Positions 52,856 to 63,783 are shown, counted from the first letter of the stretch. The stretch: 64,000 nucleotides of DNA from Pseudomonas sp. NC02 (GCF_002874965.1 NZ_CP025624.1:992001-1056000); one strand, 5' to 3'. Notes: a model not told the origin generated them from the sequence alone. Numbers and translations: made by a program.

Positions 52856-53785
52856 TTAAATAAGTCCACGCTGGATCAGTACCTGATGGGCCGACAACGG
52901 GTCTTCGGCCAGGAGCAATTCAGGAATCTCTTGGGTTAATACGGACAGCTCCGCCTGGTGGATGCATACCGTTGGTCCGGTTATCAGTTTTGGGCAACTG
53001 AAGCCGCTCAACAGTTTGCCCAGCACCGAGGTATGGAGTGCCTTGCTCGAATACAGCAGTACCGCACGGGGTTGCAGATGCTCGACGGCCAGGGCCAGTT
53101 CGCCCACCGGCAATGGCCAGTCGAAAACTTCCACCGGGCAATCGGCGCTGCTGGCGAGCCAGGCGGTGAGCCACAGGTGCGGCTCCAGCGGCAGGTCGGA
53201 ATGGTTGATCAGCAGCAGGGGGGCGCCGTTGAGCTGGCGGTTGTTGTGATACATCCGCGCACCGAATTTGCTGCGCAGCCAGGAATAGAAAAATACCCGT
53301 TCCATCTGCGCGCCGAACTGGCCTTGCCAGCGCAGTTCGAGCTCCTTGAGCAACGGCAATAACAGTTGCTCGCACAAGGTGCGCGGCGGGTACAGCGCCA
53401 TGGCCTGGTTGAAGGCATCATCCACCCGGCGCTCGGCCAGTTCGCTGATGGCCTGCACCAGGTGCTGGCGGCGGTTGTGCCATTCGTTTTCCACCGGCGG
53501 TTCGCTGGTGGCTTGCGCGGTGTCGATCAGGCTCTTGACCTGGCTGACCGGCACACCGCGGTTGAGCCAGGTCAGGATGGTATGGATGCGTTGCACGTGC
53601 TCGGCACTGAACAGGCGGTGCCCCTTGGGCGTGCGCTGGGGCACGATCAGCCCGTAGCGCCGCTCCCAGGCGCGCAAGGTCACGGCGTTGACGCCGGTCT
53701 GGCGCGCCACTTCGCGGATCGGCAGCCAGCCTTGTTCGATGGCCTCGGCGATGTCTTCGCCAGGTTCTTGCAGGGGAAAAGTCAT
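52856..53785 (-). CDS. MerR-family regulator, LitR/CarH-like
   Basis: 309 aa: N-terminal MerR HTH (LPIREVARQTGVNAVTLRAWERRYGLIVPQRTPKGHRLFS), then a helical bundle and a Rossmann-like domain as in the B12-dependent light sensors CarH/LitR. Of the cobalamin-site residues, Trp153 and Glu162 remain but the bundle His is Arg163 (MER); Glu201-x-His203 is retained, yet the following Gly is lost. A B12-independent LitR-type regulator is therefore likely. It is inside the operon it probably controls, upstream of phrB. Confidence 0.85.
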   Translation of the reverse strand: MTFPLQEPGEDIAEAIEQGWLPIREVARQTGVNAVTLRAWERRYGLIVPQRTPKGHRLFSAEHVQRIHTILTWLNRGVPVSQVKSLIDTAQATSEPPVENEWHNRRQHLVQAISELAERRVDDAFNQAMALYPPRTLCEQLLLPLLKELELRWQGQFGAQMERVFFYSWLRSKFGARMYHNNRQLNGAPLLLINHSDLPLEPHLWLTAWLASSADCPVEVFDWPLPVGELALAVEHLQPRAVLLYSSKALHTSVLGKLLSGFSCPKLITGPTVCIHQAELSVLTQEIPELLLAEDPLSAHQVLIQRGLI

Positions 53786-53788
53786 AGG

Positions 53789-54760
53789 TTAAATCGCATT
53801 ACGCAGGCTGAGGTTTTCCGGGTGCGGTTGCAGGTAGGCCTGCTGCGCGATATAGCGGTCCGGATGCTGGCGAAAGTGGTGCTTGAGCAGCGTCAGCGGT
53901 ACCACCAGCGGCACGATGCCCTGGCGGTATTGGCTGATGATGGTCTGCATTTCCTGTTTATCTTCGGCGCTGATGGCTTGCTTGAGGTAGCCGCTGATGT
54001 GTTGCAGCACGTTGGTGTGGGTGCCGCGTGTGGCGCACTGGGTCAGGGCGCTCATCAGTTCGCTGAAGTAGCCGGCGGCCAAGGCGCCCAGGTCGACGTC
54101 CCTGGGCATGCTGCCCAGCAGGTTGCCGAGGCTTTTGTAATGCACCGGGCTGTGGGCCATCAGCAGGTATTTGTAGCGCGAGTGAAATTCCAGCAGGCGG
54201 TGACGGGTCAGGCCTTCGGCGAGCAGTTGCTGCCAGGTGGCGTAGACGAACACCCGGGTCAGGAAGTTTTCCCGCAGCACCGGGTCATTCAGCCGACCGT
54301 CTTCTTCCACCGGCAGGTTGGGGTGGCGCGCACAAAACGCCTGGGCGTAGATGCCGCGCCCGCCGCCGTCGATGGGCATGCCGTTGTCCTGATAGACCTT
54401 GACCCGTTCCAGGCCGCAGGACGGGGATTTCTGCATGAAGATGTAACCGCAGAGGTCGGTGTGTTCAGCGGCCATTTGCTGGCCGTAATCGTCCAGCGGC
54501 TGGGTCACGTTAAGTTCGCGGTTTACGGTGCCAACGGCCTGTGGATTGAGCGGGTCGCCCACCAGGCGAATCGGCTCGCGGGGGATGCCCAGGCCAATGG
54601 CGACTTCAGGACACAGCGGCACGAAGTCGAAATAATCGGCCAGGGTCTGGCTACACAGCTGGGATTGTTTATGCCCGCCGTTGAAGCGCACGTTCTCGCC
54701 CAACAGGCAGGCGCTGATGGCGATTTTCGGTTTGCCGGTGGCGGGCAGGGTGCTGGACAT
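53789..54760 (-). CDS. ybgA: YbgA-type protein (DUF523 + DUF1722)
   Basis: 323 aa. The N-terminal DUF523 domain (KIAISACLLGENVRFNGGHK; LCPEVAIGLGIPREPI; SPSCGLERVKVY) has conserved Cys residues; the C-terminal DUF1722 domain follows (LLEFHSRYKYLLMAHSP). Usually placed beside photolyase and induced with it. ATG at 54760 with GAGG 8 bp upstream is chosen over TTG at 54766. First gene of the nine-gene operon, starting 23 bp from a TGTACA pair. Confidence 0.88.
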   Translation of the reverse strand: MSSTLPATGKPKIAISACLLGENVRFNGGHKQSQLCSQTLADYFDFVPLCPEVAIGLGIPREPIRLVGDPLNPQAVGTVNRELNVTQPLDDYGQQMAAEHTDLCGYIFMQKSPSCGLERVKVYQDNGMPIDGGGRGIYAQAFCARHPNLPVEEDGRLNDPVLRENFLTRVFVYATWQQLLAEGLTRHRLLEFHSRYKYLLMAHSPVHYKSLGNLLGSMPRDVDLGALAAGYFSELMSALTQCATRGTHTNVLQHISGYLKQAISAEDKQEMQTIISQYRQGIVPLVVPLTLLKHHFRQHPDRYIAQQAYLQPHPENLSLRNAI

Positions 54761-54782
54761 GGCCAAACCTCGATGAAATTCC

Positions 54783-54806
54783 TGTACAGAGTTAAATTTC
54801 TGTACA
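54783..54806. promoter_or_regulatory. TGTACA-N12-TGTACA site, pair 1 (putative LitR/MerR operator)
   Basis: TGTACA at 54783-54788 and 54801-54806, exactly 18 bp apart start to start. It lies 23 bp upstream of the ybgA ATG, where the operon promoter must be. Confidence 0.72.
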
Positions 54807-54832
54807 ACTTAATCTCATCATAGGTTTGAAGC

Positions 54833-54856
54833 TGTACAAGTCAAATAATTTGTACA
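54833..54856. promoter_or_regulatory. TGTACA-N12-TGTACA site, pair 2 (putative LitR/MerR operator)
   Basis: TGTACA at 54833-54838 and 54851-54856, again 18 bp apart. Read on the opposite strand, its flanks match pair 1 (CCTGTACARA...TGTACARCTT), so the two pairs face each other. Confidence 0.7.
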
Positions 54857-54872
54857 GGTATTTGCGGAATGG

Positions 54873-56101
<1,229 letters not shown>

Positions 56102-56120
56102 CTACGCCGACACCAATAGC

Positions 56121-56144
56121 TGTACAATATTGTTTTTTGGTATA
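56121..56144. promoter_or_regulatory. Degenerate TGTACA-N12-GGTATA site (third putative LitR operator)
   Basis: TGTACA at 56121-56126 is followed at the same 18-bp spacing by GGTATA (4 of 6 matches). It lies between the FAD gene (56071, minus) and the TIGR01777 gene (56281, plus). Confidence 0.5.
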
Positions 56145-56280
56145 AGTTTTGGCGTACCTGATCGTTTGGCGTGACCTATGGTTAAACCTGAAGGTTTAAC
56201 CAGCGTTGCGCCCGATTAAAACATCCCTGTTTATAAAATAGACTAACGGTGGTCGGCGAACGTTACACGAGGAACAACTC

Positions 56281-57180
56281 ATGCACATTTTGCTGACCGG
56301 CGGTACCGGTTTGATCGGCCATCAACTTTGCCAATACTGGCTTGCCCAGGGCCATCGCCTCACGGTCTGGAGCCGCCATCCCGAACAAGTGGCTAAATTG
56401 TGCGGCGCCCAGGTGCGTGGCGTCGCCCGCCTGCAGGACATAAACGAGGCGGTGGACGCGGTGGTCAACCTGGCCGGCGCGCCGATTGCCGACCGGCCCT
56501 GGACGCATAAACGCAAGGCGCTGTTGTGGAGCAGCCGTATCGGCCTCACCGAAACGCTGCTGGCCTGGCTTGAGGGCCTTGAGCACAAACCGGCGGTGTT
56601 GATCTCCGGTTCCGCGGTGGGCTGGTACGGCGACGGCGGTGAGCGCGAGCTGACCGAAGACAGCGGCCCGGTGCAGGACGATTTCGGCAGCCAGTTATCC
56701 ATTGCCTGGGAAGAAACCGCCCAGCGTGCCGAGGCATTGGGCATCCGCGTGGTACTGGTGCGTACCGGGCTGGTGCTGGCGGCGGAGGGCGGCTTTTTGT
56801 CGCGGCTGTTGCTGCCGTTCAAACTGGCGCTGGGCGGGCCTATCGGCAATGGTCGGCAGTGGATGCCATGGGTCCATATAAAGGATCAAATCGCCCTGAT
56901 TGATTTTCTTCTGCACAAGACCGATGCCAGCGGTCCTTATAATGCCTGCGCGCCACACCCGGTACGCAACCTGGAGTTCGCCAAGACCCTGGGCAAGGTG
57001 CTGCACCGCCCGGCGTTCATGCCCATGCCGGCGTTTGCCTTGCGTATCGGCCTGGGCGAGTTGTCCGGTTTGTTGCTGGGTGGCCAGCGGGCTTTGCCGC
57101 AGCGGCTGTTGGCGGCCGGTTTCACTTTCCAGTTCACTGAGTTGCATGCGGCCCTGGACGACTTGTCCAGCCGCCTCTAG
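56281..57180 (+). CDS. TIGR01777 family epimerase (YfcH-like SDR)
   Basis: 299 aa extended [26 protein letters not shown]-terminal cofactor loop, [34 protein letters not shown] and the C-terminal DUF1731 segment. Ligand unknown (Bacillus/E. coli homologues are uncharacterised). It precedes hemH by 14 bp and is probably cotranscribed. Confidence 0.9.
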   Translation: MHILLTGGTGLIGHQLCQYWLAQGHRLTVWSRHPEQVAKLCGAQVRGVARLQDINEAVDAVVNLAGAPIADRPWTHKRKALLWSSRIGLTETLLAWLEGLEHKPAVLISGSAVGWYGDGGERELTEDSGPVQDDFGSQLSIAWEETAQRAEALGIRVVLVRTGLVLAAEGGFLSRLLLPFKLALGGPIGNGRQWMPWVHIKDQIALIDFLLHKTDASGPYNACAPHPVRNLEFAKTLGKVLHRPAFMPMPAFALRIGLGELSGLLLGGQRALPQRLLAAGFTFQFTELHAALDDLSSRL

Positions 57181-57194
57181 AGATAGGATGTTGC

Positions 57195-58220
57195 ATGACG
57201 GATCACGCGTTGTTACTGGTCAACCTGGGTTCACCGGCGTCCACTTCGGTGGCGGATGTGCGCAGCTACCTCAATCAGTTCCTGATGGACCCTTACGTCA
57301 TTGACCTGGCATGGCCGGTTCGGCGTTTGCTGGTGTCGCTGATCCTGATCAAGCGCCCGGAGCAATCGGCCCATGCCTACGCCTCGATCTGGTGGGACGA
57401 AGGCTCGCCGCTGGTAGTTCTTAGCCGTCGCTTGCAACAACAGATGATTGCACAGTGGACCCAGGGGCCGGTGGAGTTGGCCATGCGCTATGGCGAGCCG
57501 TCGATTGAAAGCGTACTGACCCGGCTGGCGTCCCAAGGCATCCAGAAAGTGACCCTGGCGCCGTTGTACCCGCAGTTTGCCGACAGCACCGTGACCACGG
57601 TAATCGAAGAGGCCCGGCGCGTGGTGCGGCACAAAAAGCTGGCGATCGAGTTTTCGATTCTGCAGCCGTTCTACGATGAACCGGAGTACCTGGACGCCTT
57701 GGCCAACAGCGCCAGAGCCTATGTGGAAGAGGATTTCGATCACCTCCTGCTGAGCTTTCATGGGTTGCCCGAGCGCCACCTGAAAAAGCTCGACCCTACG
57801 GGGCAACACTGCTTCAAGGACGCCAACTGCTGCCAGAACGCCTCTCCCGAGGTGCTTGCCACGTGCTATCGCGCGCAGTGTTTCAGCGTTGCGCGGGATT
57901 TTGCCGAGCGCCTTGGCTTGCCGGATGGCAAATGGTCGGTGGCGTTCCAGTCGCGGCTGGGCCGGGCCAAGTGGATCGAACCGTACACCGAGGCACGCCT
58001 TGAAGCGTTGGCTCAACAGGGCGTGAAGAAGCTGCTGGTGATGTGCCCGGCGTTTGTTGCGGACTGCATCGAGACACTGGAGGAAATTGGTGATCGCGGC
58101 CTGGAGCAATTCCGCGAGGCGGGGGGCGAGGAGTTGGTGTTGGTGCCGTGCCTGAATGATGACCCGCAGTGGGCGGCGGCGCTCAATACCCTGTGTGAAA
58201 GAGCGCCGGTCGCGCTGTAA
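57195..58220 (+). CDS. hemH: Ferrochelatase
   Basis: 341 aa enzyme inserting Fe2+ into protoporphyrin [22 protein letters not shown] start, active-site His in [17 protein letters not shown], and [19 protein letters not shown] end. The region [24 protein letters not shown] carries several Cys residues, as in some ferrochelatases with an iron-sulphur site. Its last ~18 bp are copied into the tandem array downstream. Confidence 0.94.
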   Translation: MTDHALLLVNLGSPASTSVADVRSYLNQFLMDPYVIDLAWPVRRLLVSLILIKRPEQSAHAYASIWWDEGSPLVVLSRRLQQQMIAQWTQGPVELAMRYGEPSIESVLTRLASQGIQKVTLAPLYPQFADSTVTTVIEEARRVVRHKKLAIEFSILQPFYDEPEYLDALANSARAYVEEDFDHLLLSFHGLPERHLKKLDPTGQHCFKDANCCQNASPEVLATCYRAQCFSVARDFAERLGLPDGKWSVAFQSRLGRAKWIEPYTEARLEALAQQGVKKLLVMCPAFVADCIETLEEIGDRGLEQFREAGGEELVLVPCLNDDPQWAAALNTLCERAPVAL

Positions 58221-58241
58221 TCAAGCCGAGTGAGGACTGAA

Positions 58242-58331
58242 TGTGGGAGCGGGCTTGCTCGCGAAGGCGGTGGGTCAGTTAATGAAGATGGCGACTGACA
58301 CACCGCTTTCGCGAGCAAGCCCGCTCCCACA
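58242..58331. repeat. Paired REP element (REPIN), array copy 1
   Basis: TGTGGGAGCGGGCTTGCTCG and complement around a GCGGTG...ACACCG spacer; copy 1 of the tandem array. Confidence 0.9.
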
Positions 58332-58445
58332 TTGACTGTGCCCACTCTGAATTTTCGGTGTTACTCGTGATGCGGCTCGCCCAGGAAGGTCAGGGAACTG
58401 GAAAAAGCGCCGGTTGCACTGTAATCAAGCCGAGTGAGGACTAAA

Positions 58446-58535
58446 TGTGGGAGCGGGCTTGCTCGCGAATACGGTGGGTCAGTTAATAAAGATGGCGACT
58501 GACACACCGCTTTCGCGAGCAAGCTCGCTCCCACA
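58446..58535. repeat. Paired REP element (REPIN), array copy 2
   Basis: Same element 204 bp further on; its right arm reads GCAAGCTCGCTCCC where copies 1 and 3 read GCAAGCCCGCTCCC, so the arms are mismatched at that base. Confidence 0.9.
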
Positions 58536-58649
58536 TTGACTGTGCCCACTCTGGATTTGCGGGGTTACTCGTGATGCGGCTCGCCCAGGAAGGTCAGGGA
58601 ACTGGAAAAAGCGCCGGTTGCACTGTAATCAAGCCGAGTGAGGACTAAA

Positions 58650-58739
58650 TGTGGGAGCGGGCTTGCTCGCGAATACGGTGGGTCAGTTAATGAAGATGGC
58701 GACTGACACACCGCTTTCGCGAGCAAGCCCGCTCCCACA
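58650..58739. repeat. Paired REP element (REPIN), array copy 3
   Basis: Third copy, another 204 bp on, immediately before the 3' end of the intact DUF4198 gene. Confidence 0.9.
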
Positions 58740-58768
58740 TTGACTGTGCCCACTTTGGATTTGCGGGG

Positions 58769-59488
58769 TTACTCGTGATGCGGCTCGCCCAGGAAAGTCA
58801 GGGAACTGAACAGTCCGCGAGTCGCGACATCAGCATTGTCTTTAAGCGGGATTTCCACCTGCGCCGCAATCACATTCAATCCTTCATTTCTCACCAGCAC
58901 CTGGGCGCGACCTTCTTTATCGGTCTCGGTGCTCAGGGTGTTCGGTGCGTTGCGATAGTCTCCGATCAGCTTGACCCCAGCCGCCGGCTTGCCATCCAGC
59001 AGCACCCGTACCGGCAGTGATTTACCCGGGCCGACCGTCAGCGGATCAACTTCCGGCAAGATCAGTAGCTTGATCTGATCCAGCTGCGGCAACTTCGCCC
59101 CCGGCTGGTAGATCGCCAGGCTGTACTTGAAGGTCTGGGTCGACTCAATCGCCCCCGGCACCTTGCTGCGGCCCTCGTTGATCCACTTCTTGTCAGGCGT
59201 CTGTGACCACATCCCGTTATCCAGGGCGACCGCCAGTACAGCCGGCGATTTGAGCGGCTTCAGGCGCGCATGGTCGGGCAGACGTTCCACGGTCACCGGG
59301 ATCATTTTGCCGCTGGCGTCGTAGGCCCAGGCGCCGCTGATTTTCTGCGCCTTGAACGCGTTGTCTTCGGCGCCGTGGCCGTAGATCACTTCGATATTGC
59401 CGCGCCGTTGTTCGGTCCACAGTCCGTGGGCCGAGACTTGGGTGGCAAACAGCAGGCCGAGCACGGCCAGGGATTTGAAGGCTTGCAT
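58769..59488 (-). CDS. DUF4198 domain periplasmic protein
   Basis: 239 aa with a signal peptide (FATQVSA-HGLW) and an N-terminal His (HGLW) after cleavage, as in periplasmic metal-handling DUF4198 proteins. Beta-sandwich-like body (LLILPEVDPLTVGPGKSLPVRVLLDGKPAAGVKL). It lies 12 bp downstream of the TonB receptor, so a role in the same metal or siderophore uptake is likely. Its last ~40 bp are duplicated in the tandem array. Confidence 0.87.
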   Translation of the reverse strand: MQAFKSLAVLGLLFATQVSAHGLWTEQRRGNIEVIYGHGAEDNAFKAQKISGAWAYDASGKMIPVTVERLPDHARLKPLKSPAVLAVALDNGMWSQTPDKKWINEGRSKVPGAIESTQTFKYSLAIYQPGAKLPQLDQIKLLILPEVDPLTVGPGKSLPVRVLLDGKPAAGVKLIGDYRNAPNTLSTETDKEGRAQVLVRNEGLNVIAAQVEIPLKDNADVATRGLFSSLTFLGEPHHE

Positions 59489-59500
59489 GGAGACGTCCTT

Positions 59501-61612
59501 TTACAGGTTGAGGGTCAGGCTGACGGTGAAGTTGCGCGGCTCGCCGGGATTGACCCAGTAATTGCTGTAGGAGCGCTCGTAGTACTTTTCATCGAACAGG
59601 TTGTTGAGGTTCAGGCCCACGGTGACGTTGTCGCTGGCCTTGTAATGGGCCAGCAAATCGACGGTGTGGTAGGCCGGTAATTCAAAGCGGCCCCCGGCTT
59701 CACCGGAGCGATCGCCGACGTAGGTAAAGGCCGCGCCGAGGTCGGAGCCGCGCAGCAAGCCGTCCTGGAATTCATACACTCCGAGCAAGCTGGCGCTGCG
59801 TTTGGCTACGCCGAGAATCCGGCTGCCGGTGGGGATGGCTTTGTCGCCTTTGGTCACTTCGGCGTCGATGTAGGCAAAGGCGCCGATCACCCGTACGGCG
59901 TCAGTCACCTGGCCGGTCAGTTGCAGGTCAAAACCCTGGCTGCGGGCCTTGCCCATGGCGCGCTGTGTGTCGGTAGCCGGGTCCAGGGCCAGGACATTTT
60001 CTTTCTCGATATGGAAGGCGGCGAGGGTGGTGCTCAGGCGGTCGTCGAACAGCTCGCTCTTGATCCCGATTTCATACCCCACGCCTTCTTCCGGCTTGAA
60101 GGATTTGCCGCCGGCGTCCAGGCCATTGTTGGGTTTGAACGAGGTGGAGGCGTTGGCGAACAGGCCCACTTCAGGCGTCAGTTGGTAGAGCAAGCCGGCG
60201 CGTTGGGTCAGGGCGTCGTGGGTCTGCCGGCTTTTGGCATGGTTGCGGCTGAAGTCGTCGGTGCGCTGCTCGAAGTGTTCGAACCGCGCGCCGATCATCC
60301 CGCGCAGGCGGTCGGTGAAGATGATCTGGTCCTGCAGGTTCAGCGCCTGGCTTTTCACCTGTTCGAAAAAGTCAGTGCCGGAGCGCTTGCCGTTCGGTTT
60401 GGGCTGCCCATAGACCGGGTCATAGATGTCGATGGCGTAATCGCCGCCGGCGATGGCGGTCACCCGTTCTTTCTTGCGGTAGTCCTCGTACTCGGTGCCG
60501 ATCAGCAACTCGTGCTGCCAGCTGCCGATGTCGAACCGACCGCGCAGTTCGAGCTGGGTGATGCTGTCATGCCAACCGGTGGAGCGCTCGCGGTAGCGGC
60601 GGCTGAGGGTGTGGCCATCGGCATCCAGCGCGCGGTTTTCCGAGGCGTTGCCCCACAGGCTGCCCTGTTTGTAATGGCTGGCCAGGCGCAGTTGCCAGGC
60701 ATCGTTGAGGTGATGCTCGAGGCTGGCTTGCAGGCGGTTGTTGTGGTTGCGGATATCGCCGTCGTCGGGCTCGCCGAGAAAGGTCGAGCGGGAGACGCCG
60801 CTCCAGCGGTTGTTGGGCGCGACGATGCCGCGGTCGAAAGTGGAGCGGTGACGCACGAATTCACTTTCCACCAGCAGGTGTGTGTCCGGGTCCAGTTGCC
60901 AACTGATGGAGGGCGCGACGAAGACCCGTTTGGCCTCAACGTGGTTGCGGAAGCTGTGGTTGTCTTCCACCGCCAGGTTGACCCGCGATAACACGTTGCC
61001 CTCGCTGTCCAGCGGCGTGTTCACGTCCAGCGCGGTGCGGTAGCGGTCCCAACTGCCGGCGCGGGTCTGCAGTGTGGTGAAGGCCTCGGGCTGCGGCTTT
61101 TTGCTGACGATATTCACCGTACCGCCTGGGTCACCACGGCCATACAGGCTGGCGGCGGGGCCCTTGAGCACCTCGATGCGCTCGATGTTGGCCGCGTCCG
61201 GCGTGCTCGGGTAACCGCGGTTGGCGCTGAAACCGTCCACGTAAAACTCTGACGTGGTGAAGCCGCGAACGCTGTATTCGTAGAGCGTCAGGCCGCCGAA
61301 GTTGTTCTGTTTGGACACGCCGCCGGCAAACTCAAGGGCACGCTCGACGTTGGTGCTGCCCAGGTCGTTGAGTACCGAAGCGGGAACCACGCTGATGGAT
61401 TGTGGGATATCCCGCAAGGCGGTGTCGGTTTTTGTGGCGCTGGCGGAGCGGGTGGCGCGATAGCCCTTGACCGGGCCGGTGGCTGATTCGTACGCCTCGC
61501 TGGTGATGCGGGTGGCTTCCAGTTCAATGGTCGCGGTGTCTTCGGCGTAGGCCGGGTCCACCAGCAAACCCAGGGCGATTCCCGCCAGCGGGGCAAATCT
61601 TCGAGACGGCAT
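59501..61612 (-). CDS. TonB-dependent siderophore receptor
   Basis: 703 aa outer-membrane receptor without STN domain. Signal peptide ending AYA-EDTATIEL, plug with KTDTALRDIPQSISVVPASVL and IEVLKGPAASLYGRGDPGGTVNIVSKKP, barrel ending NFTVSLTLNL. Similar to FhuE/FoxA/catecholate-type receptors; ligand not predictable. ATG at 61612 is preferred to the frame starting at 61627. It precedes the DUF4198 gene and follows a Fur-box-like site. Confidence 0.93.
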   Translation of the reverse strand: MPSRRFAPLAGIALGLLVDPAYAEDTATIELEATRITSEAYESATGPVKGYRATRSASATKTDTALRDIPQSISVVPASVLNDLGSTNVERALEFAGGVSKQNNFGGLTLYEYSVRGFTTSEFYVDGFSANRGYPSTPDAANIERIEVLKGPAASLYGRGDPGGTVNIVSKKPQPEAFTTLQTRAGSWDRYRTALDVNTPLDSEGNVLSRVNLAVEDNHSFRNHVEAKRVFVAPSISWQLDPDTHLLVESEFVRHRSTFDRGIVAPNNRWSGVSRSTFLGEPDDGDIRNHNNRLQASLEHHLNDAWQLRLASHYKQGSLWGNASENRALDADGHTLSRRYRERSTGWHDSITQLELRGRFDIGSWQHELLIGTEYEDYRKKERVTAIAGGDYAIDIYDPVYGQPKPNGKRSGTDFFEQVKSQALNLQDQIIFTDRLRGMIGARFEHFEQRTDDFSRNHAKSRQTHDALTQRAGLLYQLTPEVGLFANASTSFKPNNGLDAGGKSFKPEEGVGYEIGIKSELFDDRLSTTLAAFHIEKENVLALDPATDTQRAMGKARSQGFDLQLTGQVTDAVRVIGAFAYIDAEVTKGDKAIPTGSRILGVAKRSASLLGVYEFQDGLLRGSDLGAAFTYVGDRSGEAGGRFELPAYHTVDLLAHYKASDNVTVGLNLNNLFDEKYYERSYSNYWVNPGEPRNFTVSLTLNL

Positions 61613-61653
61613 GATAGAGCGTTCCAATAGCGATATTGAAACAATATAACATG

Positions 61654-61672
61654 ACTAATGAGAATGAATTTC
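61654..61672 (-). promoter_or_regulatory. Fur-box-like site upstream of the TonB receptor
   Basis: ACTAATGAGAATGAATTTC, 42 bp before the start, carries the repeated NATNAT-like pattern (AATGAGAATGA) of Pseudomonas Fur boxes. Iron-repressed expression is expected. Confidence 0.6.
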
Positions 61673-61692
61673 TTTTGAAATATTAGGTAACA

Positions 61693-61712
61693 GGAGCCCG
61701 CGAACGGGCTCC
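61693..61712 (-). terminator. Hairpin after algW
   Basis: GGAGCCCG-CGAA-CGGGCTCC: a perfect 8-bp stem with a TTCG loop on the minus strand, 9 bp past the algW stop. It lacks a clear T-run, so it may be a weak terminator or mRNA end-protector. Confidence 0.55.
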
Positions 61713-61720
61713 CGAAGCCG

Positions 61721-62875
<1,155 letters not shown>

Positions 62876-62978
62876 GAAGAAAAATCCTGACAGGTTGCAG
62901 GGGGCGGGAGAGCGCCCATAATGTCGCGCATTATACGAGGCCGTGAGCGCCTCTGAACGGGATATTTAGGAGTCTTTT

Positions 62979-63737
62979 ATGGCCGTTGCCCTGAGCACCT
63001 TAGTCGAGGAAGCGGACCGCTACCTTAATAGTGCCAAAATCGCCGATTACTGCCCCAACGGCCTGCAGGTCGAGGGCCGTCCGCAAGTGCTGCGCATCGT
63101 CAGCGGCGTGACCGCCAGCCAGGCATTGCTGGACGCGGCGGTCGAAGCCCAGGCCGACCTGGTGCTGGTGCACCACGGTTATTTCTGGAAAGGCGAAAGC
63201 CCGTGCATCACCGGCATGAAGCAGCGCCGCCTGAAAACCCTGCTCAAGCACGACATCAGCCTGCTGGCCTATCACTTGCCGCTGGACCTGCACCCTGAGG
63301 TCGGCAACAACGTGCAACTGGCCCGGCAACTGGACATCACCGTCGAAGGCCCGCTGGACCCGGACAACCTCAAGGTCGTCGGCCTGGTGGGCTCCCTGGC
63401 CGAGCCGGCGTCGCCCCGTGATTTTGCCCGCCGCGTGCAGGAAGCCATGGGCCGCGAGCCGCTGCTGATCGAAGGCAGCGAGATGATCCGCCGCGTGGGC
63501 TGGTGCACCGGTGGTGGCCAGGGCTATATCGACCAGGCGGTGCTCGCCGGGGTTGACCTGTACCTGAGCGGCGAAGCCTCGGAGCAGACCTTCCACAGCG
63601 CCCGGGAAAACGACATCAGCTTTATCGCGGCCGGGCACCACGCCACCGAGCGTTACGGCGTGCAAGCCTTGGGCGATTACCTCGCACGGCGCTTCGCCCT
63701 CGAACACCTCTTCATCGATTGCCCAAACCCGATCTAA
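62979..63737 (+). CDS. Nif3-like dinuclear metal center protein (YbgI)
   Basis: 252 aa NIF3/DUF34 family. Metal ligands in VLVHHGYFW, and GHHATERYGVQALGDYL near the end; EADRYLNSAKIADYCPNGLQVEG is the family start. Function debated (GTP cyclohydrolase-like fold). Located between algW and cysD as in other Pseudomonas. Confidence 0.92.
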   Translation: MAVALSTLVEEADRYLNSAKIADYCPNGLQVEGRPQVLRIVSGVTASQALLDAAVEAQADLVLVHHGYFWKGESPCITGMKQRRLKTLLKHDISLLAYHLPLDLHPEVGNNVQLARQLDITVEGPLDPDNLKVVGLVGSLAEPASPRDFARRVQEAMGREPLLIEGSEMIRRVGWCTGGGQGYIDQAVLAGVDLYLSGEASEQTFHSARENDISFIAAGHHATERYGVQALGDYLARRFALEHLFIDCPNPI

Positions 63738-63755
63738 CGAACACCACCGGATACA

Positions 63756-63783
63756 TGTGGGAGCGGGCTTGCTCGCTCCCACA
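63756..63783. repeat. Minimal collapsed REP element
   Basis: TGTGGGAGC and GCTCCCACA enclose only GGGCTTGCTC: the outer arms of a REPIN with the whole spacer and one inner half deleted. Confidence 0.8.

Larger units (their letters stand above)
58203..58814. repeat. Three tandem 204-bp units, each with a REPIN and gene-end fragments
   Basis: Units 58203-58406, 58407-58610 and 58611-58814 repeat with a fixed 204-bp period. Each holds the end of hemH (GCGCCGG..GCNCTGTAATCAAGCC), a REPIN, and the end of the DUF4198 gene (TTACTCGTGATGCGGCTCGC). Units 2 and 3 are nearly identical; unit 1 differs slightly. The array fills the whole hemH-DUF4198 gap. Apparent 62-aa frames inside units 2 and 3 are not genes. 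Confidence 0.9.

Noticed and set aside
58361..58753. Two nearly identical 62-aa frames in the hemH-DUF4198 gap
   Set aside because: They arise from the tandem REPIN units plus a copied gene end (ending in the DUF4198 C-terminus GEPHHE); no ribosome site and no independent protein.
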